From contig NZ_ML769309.1 of assembly GCF_009720385.1 (NCBI RefSeq), forward strand, positions 1-64,000: 64,000 bases of DNA, read 5' to 3'. Source of the stretch: Catellatospora vulcania. GTDB lineage: Bacteria > Actinomycetota > Actinomycetes > Mycobacteriales > Micromonosporaceae. The position numbers were made by a program, and so were the translations under genes. The notes below the pieces were generated by a model. The model was not told where the DNA came from. It did no database searches and worked only from the letters and a program-made list of their open reading frames with translations. Positions 1 to 5,632 of the stretch are shown in pieces; the first letter of the stretch is position 1; every line of letters begins with the position of its first letter.

Positions 1-81
1 GGCGGCCTCGCGGGCGGAAACTCCGCGGCAGGCGTCACCGGCCGCCCCGGCGCAGACGGCTTCGCCCGCCTGACCTGGTAG
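1..81 (+). CDS. C-terminal end of an unidentified protein (partial)
   Basis: Frame 1 is open from the window edge to a TAG at 79-81 and reads as a Gly/Ala-rich 26-residue tail ending GADGFARLTW. Codons end almost always in G or C, as in the real genes here. It would be convergent with the sigma-factor gene, and the perfect palindrome at 126-168 lies between the two stops, as expected for a shared terminator. No family can be named from so little sequence, and the reading frame could be chance. Confidence 0.4.
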   Translation, partial: GGLAGGNSAAGVTGRPGADGFARLTW

Positions 82-125
82 CCCGGGAGCGGGCCCGGCG
101 CGGACGGCCGCCGGGAAGATCGTCG

Positions 126-168
126 TTCGTGTCATGATCTGCGGTCCGACCGCAGATCATGACACGAA
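126..168. terminator. Perfect 21-bp inverted repeat, likely bidirectional terminator
   Basis: Bases 126-146 are the exact reverse complement of 148-168, around a single central C. The stem starts TTCGTGTCATGATCTGCGG and holds an AT-containing core, unlike the all-GC hairpins elsewhere. It sits between the stop of the first partial gene and the stop of the sigma-factor gene, which converge on it. A one-base loop is too tight for RNA as drawn, so the real hairpin would open to 3-5 bases. A protein-binding palindrome or a dispersed repeat is the alternative. Confidence 0.6.
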
Positions 169-190
169 ACAGCGATCATGGCCCGTAGCC

Positions 191-222
191 GGCCGACCGG
201 CCGACCGGCCGACCGACCGACC
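191..222. repeat. Short tandem repeat, (GGCCGACC)x3 then (GACC)x2
   Basis: Three exact copies of GGCCGACC (191-198, 199-206, 207-214) are followed by two GACC units. It lies between the palindrome and the 3' end of the sigma-factor gene, outside coding sequence. Copy number could vary by slippage; no function is evident. Confidence 0.75.
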
Positions 223-259
223 AGCCGGGAAGGCGGCTGCGGCGGGGGAGGTGGCGGGG

Positions 260-844
260 TCAGACGGCGCGCAGGTGGCGGCGGGGGGTGGCGTTCGCGG
301 TATCACCGAGGGCGGCGGCGAGGTCGTCGCGGGCTCGGGCGACCCGGGACCGGATGGTGCCGACCGGGCAGCCGATCACCTCGGCGGCCTCGACATACGA
401 CAGGCCCAGCACCTGCGTGGCGACGAACGCCTCGCGCCGGTCGGGGTCCAGCCCGGCGATCAGACGGTTCAGCAGGATCTGCTCGTCGAAGCGACCGGCG
501 GTGCCGGCCGAGACGGAGTCGGCCACGGCGGCCCAGTCGGCCAGGTCCGCCGAACGCGGGCGGCGGGCCAGCACGCGCAGGTGGTCGACGACGGTGTGCC
601 GGGCGATGGCCAGCAGCCAGGTGCGGGCCGAGGAGCGGCCCTCGAACCCGGGCAGGGCGCGCATCGCCCGCAGGTAGGTGTCCTGCGCGAGGTCGTCGGC
701 GTCGGCGGGGCCGGCCAGGTGCGCCACGAAGCGGATCACGTCGCGCTGGGTCGCCGCCACGAACGCCTCGACGGCGGCGCGGTCGCCGCCACGGGCCGTC
801 AGGGCCAGCGCCGTGATGCGCTCGTCGTCACCGCCGTAGGACAT
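260..844 (-). CDS. ECF RNA polymerase sigma factor, SigC-like
   Basis: The 194-residue product has the two-domain plan of extracytoplasmic-function sigma factors. Region 2 (about residues 25-90) contains DADDLAQDTYLRAMRALPGF and a SARTWLLAIARHTVVDHLR helix; region 4 (about 125-180) has the helix-turn-helix LGLSYVEAAEVIGCPVGTIRSRVARAR. Length and region-2 sequence resemble mycobacterial SigC, but the subgroup is inference. The ATG at 844 is preceded on the minus strand by TACGCT seven bases upstream and no ribosome-binding site, so it is probably leaderless; the open frame extends much further upstream but only as a GC-rich artefact. It is divergent from the zinc-finger membrane protein at 972, its probable partner. 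Confidence 0.88.
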   Translation of the reverse strand: MSYGGDDERITALALTARGGDRAAVEAFVAATQRDVIRFVAHLAGPADADDLAQDTYLRAMRALPGFEGRSSARTWLLAIARHTVVDHLRVLARRPRSADLADWAAVADSVSAGTAGRFDEQILLNRLIAGLDPDRREAFVATQVLGLSYVEAAEVIGCPVGTIRSRVARARDDLAAALGDTANATPRRHLRAV

Positions 845-922
845 GCCCGGTAGCGTATCGTTCGCCGCCCGTCGATGCGATCCCCCCGGTGTGCGACAGC
901 GCCGCAGGTCACAGCAAGGTCC

Positions 923-949
923 GGGAACCAATCCGGGAGTACGCGCGAC
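923..949 (+). promoter_or_regulatory. Candidate ECF-type promoter of the anti-sigma gene
   Basis: GGGAAC at 923-928 matches the -35 hexamer typical of ECF sigma promoters, and CGAC at 946-949, 17 bases later, resembles the usual CGTC -10 element. Transcription would start near 955, leaving a short leader with GGGAG just upstream of the ATG at 972. This would make the pair autoregulated. The -10 match is imperfect, so this is a hypothesis. Confidence 0.35.
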
Positions 950-971
950 AATGTGTCTCATGGGAGTGGGC

Positions 972-1754
972 ATGGGGTGCAACGAGGCGCGTGAACTGCT
1001 GTCGGCCCGCCTGGACGGGGCTGATGAGCCGGGCGAGCGCGACGCGGTCGACGCGCACGTGGCAGGCTGCGCCGATTGCGCAGACTGGTGGCAGCGGGCG
1101 GAGTCGGTGACCCGGCTGGCGCGTACCGCCGCGGCGCTGCCGGTGCCGGGGCTCAGTGCGCAGGCGCTGGCCGCCGTGCTGGCCGCCGCGCCCGCGCCAC
1201 CCGCCCGGCGGGCCCGCTTCGACGTCGCCGCCTGGCTGCGGCGGGCGCTGCTGGCCGTCGGGGTGGGCCAGTTCCTGCTGGGCGTGGCGCAGATCAGCAG
1301 CCTCGCCGCGGCGGAGCGGCACGCGCACAGCGCGGTCGGGTCGGTGTCGTCGGGGCACCTGTGGCACGAGTCGGCTGCCTGGAACGTGGCGATCGGCGCG
1401 GCCCTGGCCTGGCTGGCCTGGCGGCGTACCCGGCCGGCGGCGCTGCTGCCGGTGATGACCGCGTTCGTGATCGTGCTCAGCCTGCTCACCGCCAACGACG
1501 CGCTGGCCGACCGGGTCGAGGCGGGCCGGGTCATGTCCCACGGCCTGGTGCTGCTCGGGTACGGCCTGCTGCTGGCGCTCAACCATCCGCGCCTGCGCGG
1601 CGACGGACCGTCCGACCGTGCCGCCCGCCCCGGCGGAACCTGGTCGATCCGCCGCGGCGACGACGGGGACGGCCCGCTCGCGCCGGTGTACCCGTTCCCC
1701 GTGCGGGTCGCCGTCACCCGGAAGGTGACCGTCGAGCAGCGCCGCGCAGCCTGA
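972..1754 (+). CDS. Zinc-finger integral membrane protein, putative anti-sigma factor
   Basis: The N-terminus carries a zf-HC2 anti-sigma signature, CNEARELLSARLDG followed by HVAGCADC (H-x3-C-x2-C). A long central part has about four to five hydrophobic segments (for example LLAVGVGQFLLGVAQI, AAWNVAIGAALAWLAW, LLPVMTAFVIVLSLL, GLVLLGYGLLLAL), followed by a charged tail. This matches membrane anti-sigma proteins of the DUF2275 kind. The start at 972 is chosen because GGGAG lies five bases upstream; ATGs at 951 and 960 have no ribosome-binding site. The zinc-finger domain would hold the divergent SigC-like factor at the membrane; that pairing is inferred from position and domain. Confidence 0.8.
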   Translation: MGCNEARELLSARLDGADEPGERDAVDAHVAGCADCADWWQRAESVTRLARTAAALPVPGLSAQALAAVLAAAPAPPARRARFDVAAWLRRALLAVGVGQFLLGVAQISSLAAAERHAHSAVGSVSSGHLWHESAAWNVAIGAALAWLAWRRTRPAALLPVMTAFVIVLSLLTANDALADRVEAGRVMSHGLVLLGYGLLLALNHPRLRGDGPSDRAARPGGTWSIRRGDDGDGPLAPVYPFPVRVAVTRKVTVEQRRAA

Positions 1755-1782
1755 TTGTCGGACCCGTCCGGTAGACGTCGGG

Positions 1783-1813
1783 TTGACGTCAACCTCGCTT
1801 GAGGTTCTACGGT
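1783..1813 (+). promoter_or_regulatory. MerR-type promoter with 19-bp spacer and operator
   Basis: A -35 TTGACG (1783-1788) and a -10 TACGGT (1808-1813) are separated by exactly 19 bp. The spacer contains the dyad AACCTC-gctt-GAGGTT (1791-1806). MerR-family activators bind such dyads between over-spaced elements and untwist the DNA. A second perfect palindrome, GTTGACGTCAAC (1782-1793), overlaps the -35. It drives the ABC exporter at 1867. No MerR gene is adjacent; the nearest in the window is at 18400-19155. Confidence 0.7.
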
Positions 1814-1866
1814 GACGACGGCGGCGCACCCCGCCCGCACCGGTCCGTACGGGAAGGCACAGCTCG

Positions 1867-3744
1867 ATGAGCATGGAAATGGCGGCGTGGAATTCTCTCT
1901 ACCACGCCATGAACGCCCAGGACGAGCGCCGTCCGTTCTCGCGCGTGACGCTGCGGCGCATCCTCGGGTTCGCCCGGCCGCACCGGCGGCAACTGCTGGC
2001 CTTCCTCGCGCTGAGCGTGGTCGGCGCGGTGCTCGCGGTCGCCACGCCCGTGCTGGCCGGCCGGGTTATCGACACGATCACGAACGGCGGCCCGGAGTCC
2101 ACCGTGGTGTGGCTCGCAGTGATCATCGCCGGGCTGGCGCTGGCCGAGGCCGGACTGGGCCTGGCCACCCGCTGGCTGTCGGCGACCATCGGGGAGGGGC
2201 TGATCCTCGACCTGCGCACCGCGGTCTTCGACCACGTGCAGCGGATGCCGGTCGCCTTCTTCACCCGCACCCGCACCGGCGCGCTGGTGAGCCGATTGAA
2301 CAACGACGTGATCGGCGCGCAGCGGGCGTTCAGCGACACCCTGTCCGGGGTGGTGTCGAACCTGGTCATGCTGGTGCTGACGCTGGTCGTCATGATCCAG
2401 CTGTCCTGGCAGATCACGCTGCTGGCGCTGGTGCTGCTGCCGGTGTTCGTGCTGCCCGCCCGGCGCATGGGCAACAAGCTGGCCCGTCTGGAGCGTGAGG
2501 CCGCCGAGCACAACGCCACCATGAGCACGAACATGACCGAGCGCTTCTCCGCGCCCGGCGCGACGTTGATCAAGCTGTTCGGGCAGCCCGAACGCGAGTC
2601 GGCCGAGTTCGCGGCGCGGGCCCGGCGGGTACGCGACATCGGTGTGCGTACCGCGATGGTGCAGTGGGTCTTCTTCACCGCCCTGATGCTGGTCTCGTCG
2701 CTCGCGCTCGCGCTCGTCTACGGCCTGGGCGGGGTGTTCGCGCTGCGCGGCACGCTGGACGAGGGCTCGGTGGTGGCGCTGGCGCTGCTGCTGGCCCGCC
2801 TATACGCCCCGCTGACCTCGCTGGCCAGCGCCCGGGTCGAGGTGATGAGCGCCCTGGTCAGCTTCGAGCGGGTGTTCGAGATCCTGGACCTCAAGCCGCT
2901 GATCGCCGAGCCCGAGCAGCCGCAACGCATCCCGGACGGCCCGGTGTCGGTGCAGTTCGACGGTGTGGGCTTCGGCTACCCGTCGGCGGACAAGGTGTCG
3001 CTGGCCTCGCTGGAGGAGGTCGCCGTGCTCGACACCCGCGGCGGCGCACAGGTGCTGCACGACGTGTCGTTCACCGCGGAGCCGGGCCAGCTCGTGGCGC
3101 TGGTCGGCTCGTCCGGGGCGGGCAAGTCGACCATCGCGCAGCTGCTGCCCCGGCTGTACGACACCGACAGCGGCACGGTCCGGCTGGCCGGGGTCGACGT
3201 GCGCGACCTGGACGCCAAGACGATCCGGCAGACGCTGGGCATGGTCACCCAGGACGGCCACCTGTTCCACGAGTCGGTGCGCGCCAACCTGCTGCTGGCC
3301 CGCCCGGAGGCGACCGAGGAGGAGCTGTGGGACGCGCTGCGCCGGGCCCGGCTCGCCGACCTGGTCTCCGAGCTGCCCGACGGGCTGGACACGGTCGTCG
3401 GCGAGCGCGGCTACCGGCTGTCCGGCGGGGAGCGGCAGCGGCTGACCATCGCCCGGGTGCTGCTGGCCCGGCCGAAGGTCGTCGTGCTGGACGAGGCGAC
3501 GGCGCACCTGGACTCGACGTCGGAGGCGGCGGTGCAGGAGGCGCTGGGTGAGGCGCTGGCCGGGCGCACCTCGGTGGTCATCGCGCACCGGCTGTCGACG
3601 GTCCGCCAGGCCGACCAGATCCTGGTGATCGAGGCCGGGCGGGTCGTCGAGCGCGGCACGCACCCCGACCTGCTGGCCCGCGACGGGCGTTACGCCGAGC
3701 TGTACCGCACCCAGTTCGACCAGCCGGTCGGCAGCGCGGCCTGA
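1867..3744 (+). CDS. ABC exporter, fused permease and ATPase (MsbA/multidrug type)
   Basis: This 625-residue protein is a full half-transporter. Residues 1-330 form a six-helix ABC-1 membrane domain (LLAFLALSVVGAVLAVATPVLAG, VVWLAVIIAGLALAEAGLG, LVMLVLTLVVMIQ). Residues 360-615 are the nucleotide-binding domain, with Walker A GSSGAGKS, signature LSGGERQRL, Walker B VVVLDEAT and the switch histidine in VVIAHRLSTV. It probably works as a homodimer exporting a lipid or drug; the substrate cannot be read from sequence. GGAAGG lies nine bases before the ATG. It sits behind the MerR-type promoter, which suggests induction by a toxic or redox-active compound. Confidence 0.9.
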   Translation: MSMEMAAWNSLYHAMNAQDERRPFSRVTLRRILGFARPHRRQLLAFLALSVVGAVLAVATPVLAGRVIDTITNGGPESTVVWLAVIIAGLALAEAGLGLATRWLSATIGEGLILDLRTAVFDHVQRMPVAFFTRTRTGALVSRLNNDVIGAQRAFSDTLSGVVSNLVMLVLTLVVMIQLSWQITLLALVLLPVFVLPARRMGNKLARLEREAAEHNATMSTNMTERFSAPGATLIKLFGQPERESAEFAARARRVRDIGVRTAMVQWVFFTALMLVSSLALALVYGLGGVFALRGTLDEGSVVALALLLARLYAPLTSLASARVEVMSALVSFERVFEILDLKPLIAEPEQPQRIPDGPVSVQFDGVGFGYPSADKVSLASLEEVAVLDTRGGAQVLHDVSFTAEPGQLVALVGSSGAGKSTIAQLLPRLYDTDSGTVRLAGVDVRDLDAKTIRQTLGMVTQDGHLFHESVRANLLLARPEATEEELWDALRRARLADLVSELPDGLDTVVGERGYRLSGGERQRLTIARVLLARPKVVVLDEATAHLDSTSEAAVQEALGEALAGRTSVVIAHRLSTVRQADQILVIEAGRVVERGTHPDLLARDGRYAELYRTQFDQPVGSAA

Positions 3745-3750
3745 GCGCAC

Positions 3751-3783
3751 GGAACCGGGCGCCCCGCGAGGGTGCCCGGTTCC
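3751..3783 (+). terminator. Hairpin terminator after the ABC exporter
   Basis: GGAACCGGGC (3751-3760) pairs exactly with GCCCGGTTCC (3774-3783) across a 13-base loop, starting seven bases after the stop codon. There is no U-tract, as usual in this GC-rich genome. Confidence 0.7.
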
Positions 3784-3897
3784 GGGTGTATTCCGTTCCT
3801 GTAGCGAACCTGGAGGAAATCTCTGGTCCCCGCCGTAATGTAGCGTCAAACGTCGATGTATGACGTGACGACGCGGTGGCCTGGTGGAGGGATTCCC

Positions 3898-4773
3898 ATG
3901 CGGTACACAGGAGCGTGGCTGGTTCGTGGCGCGGGCGTGCTCGCCGGTGCGGTCGCATTGGTGGCGGGCCTGCTGCCGGCGGTTCCGGCGGCAGCGGCGA
4001 ACGTGGGCTTCAAGGCGGGCACGCTCAACATCTACAACGGACTCACGCAGGCCCAGTTCACGCAGGACCTCAACCTGATCGCGGGCAAGGCCGACCTGAT
4101 CGGCCTCAACGAGGTCGGCAACCGCAAGGACTTCCTGCAGGGCTGGGCCGCCGACAACGGCTGGTGGCTGTACTCGCCGGGCAGCGTCAACCAGGCAGGC
4201 GAGGCGCTGATCGCGAAGAAGAGCATGTTCGACGTGCTGGACAAGGGTTCGATCTTCATCTGCGACACCAACGGTGCGGGGGAGGTTCCGCCCGCGCGGT
4301 ACAACAACTGGGTCAAGTACCGGCACAAGGCGAGCGGGCGCAGCGTGATCCACATCAACGCGCACGCCGTGGCCGGGATCGACGACAACGGACGGCCGGA
4401 GGACCTGCCCCGCACCGACTGTGCGGAGAAGCAGTTCCAGGCGCTCAAGAACCTCGCCACCCAGAAGAAGGACGAGGGCCAGGTCATCGTCAGCGGCGAC
4501 CTTAACGTCGACTTCAGCGCCGACCGGGCGTACGGGTACGCCAAGTTCCCGTGGAAGGTGTTCGAGGCCAATGAGCTGCCGAACCTGCGCTCCAACTTCA
4601 ACCTGTACGGGGAGAAGGGCACCGGCACGCACGGCAACCGGCACATCGACTACATCTACTTCTGGAAGCGGCTGCCGGACTACCAGCTCATGTGGATGAC
4701 CGGCTACGACATCGTGACCGGCACGAACTCCGACCACAACGGCGTCGTCGCGACCTTCTCCATCGAGCTGTAG
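3898..4773 (+). CDS. Secreted endonuclease/exonuclease/phosphatase-family protein
   Basis: A 291-residue exported protein with a clear signal peptide (about residues 1-32: arginine, hydrophobic stretch GVLAGAVALVAGLLPAVPAAAA, Ala-x-Ala site). The mature part follows the EEP fold: GTLNIYNG near the start, LIGLNEVGN (metal-binding Glu), VIVSGDLNVDF (Asp/Asn pair) and the C-terminal NSDHNGVVATFSI, which holds the Asp-His catalytic pair. Such proteins hydrolyse phosphodiester or phosphomonoester bonds (DNA, phosphoinositides, sphingomyelin); the substrate is not determinable. GGAGG lies eight bases before the chosen ATG; upstream in-frame starts would break the signal peptide. Confidence 0.82.
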   Translation: MRYTGAWLVRGAGVLAGAVALVAGLLPAVPAAAANVGFKAGTLNIYNGLTQAQFTQDLNLIAGKADLIGLNEVGNRKDFLQGWAADNGWWLYSPGSVNQAGEALIAKKSMFDVLDKGSIFICDTNGAGEVPPARYNNWVKYRHKASGRSVIHINAHAVAGIDDNGRPEDLPRTDCAEKQFQALKNLATQKKDEGQVIVSGDLNVDFSADRAYGYAKFPWKVFEANELPNLRSNFNLYGEKGTGTHGNRHIDYIYFWKRLPDYQLMWMTGYDIVTGTNSDHNGVVATFSIEL

Positions 4774-4796
4774 CCGAGACAACGCCGGGCTGCGTC

Positions 4797-4843
4797 AGGA
4801 AGGGCACCTTCACATCGCATAGCGATGTGAAGGTGCCCTTCCT
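4797..4843. terminator. Bidirectional terminator, GAAGGGCACCTTC family, 22-bp perfect stem
   Basis: Bases 4797-4818 are the exact reverse complement of 4822-4843, with a three-base loop. It lies between the convergent endonuclease-family gene and the minus-strand gene that ends at 4845. The outer part contains GAAGGGCACCTTC, shared in sequence with hairpins at 27920-27961 and, with one change, 33115-33160. Confidence 0.85.
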
Positions 4844-4844
4844 T

Positions 4845-5363
4845 TCATTCGCGGAGGGCGCGGAGGAGGCCGTGGCGGTGGAGGGACCAGGTCAGGCGGC
4901 GGGCGGTGCGGTGGCGGGCGAGCAGCACCAGGACCTGGCGGGCCAGTGACCAGCGGCGGTTCTCGGCGCCGTCCTCGGCCGCGCGCAGGACGAGCTCGCG
5001 TACCTGCGGGGTCTCCAGGGCGTCGCGGAGCTGGGTGCGTACGCGGGGGTCGTTGAGGGCCGAGGCGATCGCGACGGCCAGGGCGGGGCGCTCGGGCAGG
5101 CCCTCGGCGACGGCCGCGGCGAGCTGGAGGCGGATGTCGTCCGACTCGACGAGCAGCAGCACCGCCCGGCGGATCTCGGGGGAGTCCAGCGCGGAGCGCA
5201 GCAGCTCCATGGCGCGGCGTTCCTGCTCGTGGTCGCGGTCCTCGGTGGACAGTGCCGCCAGCAGTGCGGTCACCTGGTCGAGGTCGATCAGGTGCTGCAG
5301 GCCGGCCCGGAACTCCGGCCGCTCCCAGGCGTACAGCAGCGCCCGGATCAGATTGCGGTTCAT
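4845..5363 (-). CDS. Uncharacterised helical-repeat protein
   Basis: The 172-residue product begins MNRNLIRALLYAWERPEFRA; a longer open frame upstream has no sensible composition. No family was recognised. It appears to be built of repeated amphipathic helices with a common pattern of Ala-Leu, a few residues, Pro-Glu/Arg-x-Arg, then a Leu-rich helix: AWERPEFRAGLQHL, ALDSPEIRRAVLLLV, ALNDPRVRTQLRDAL, ALETPQVRELVLRA. That is reminiscent of HEAT/ARM-type solenoids and suggests a protein-protein interaction role. No signal peptide or membrane segment. The C-terminus is Arg/Leu-rich. It converges on the previous gene at the shared terminator. Confidence 0.7.
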   Translation of the reverse strand: MNRNLIRALLYAWERPEFRAGLQHLIDLDQVTALLAALSTEDRDHEQERRAMELLRSALDSPEIRRAVLLLVESDDIRLQLAAAVAEGLPERPALAVAIASALNDPRVRTQLRDALETPQVRELVLRAAEDGAENRRWSLARQVLVLLARHRTARRLTWSLHRHGLLRALRE

Positions 5364-5632
5364 GCCGACTGATACCCGCCGGTGCCTGGCCCCGAAACCG
5401 GTGCCCTGACCAGCGGCGTAACTCCACTTTCGATCGTGGCGACAAAACTTTCTGTTGTCGCATCGGAAAGTATGGACACCTCGATGAAAAGTCCTTAGTG
5501 TGTCCGTCACAGCTCCACAATGTTTCGTCGATGTAACCGGCGGCGCGGTTACCCCCCAAACCCACCCCGGCACCAGGCACGACGGCACGCGCCCTGCCTG
5601 GCATACCCCCAGTCAGGAAGGGTTGGACGGCA
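5364..5632 (+). promoter_or_regulatory. Intergenic promoter region between divergent genes
   Basis: This 269-base region separates the helical-repeat gene (minus) from the sugar dehydrogenase gene (plus). It is the most AT-rich stretch nearby. It contains a dyad GCGACAA (5439-5445) / TTGTCGC (5455-5461), and repeated CTTTC/GAAAG words at about 5428-5471 that could be part of a regulator site. A GGAAGGG ribosome-binding site precedes the ATG at 5633. No clear -35/-10 pair could be fixed. Confidence 0.4.

Noticed and set aside
260-1840. 526-codon version of the sigma factor
   Set aside because: Upstream residues are antisense to the anti-sigma gene; the sigma family length fits the start at 844.
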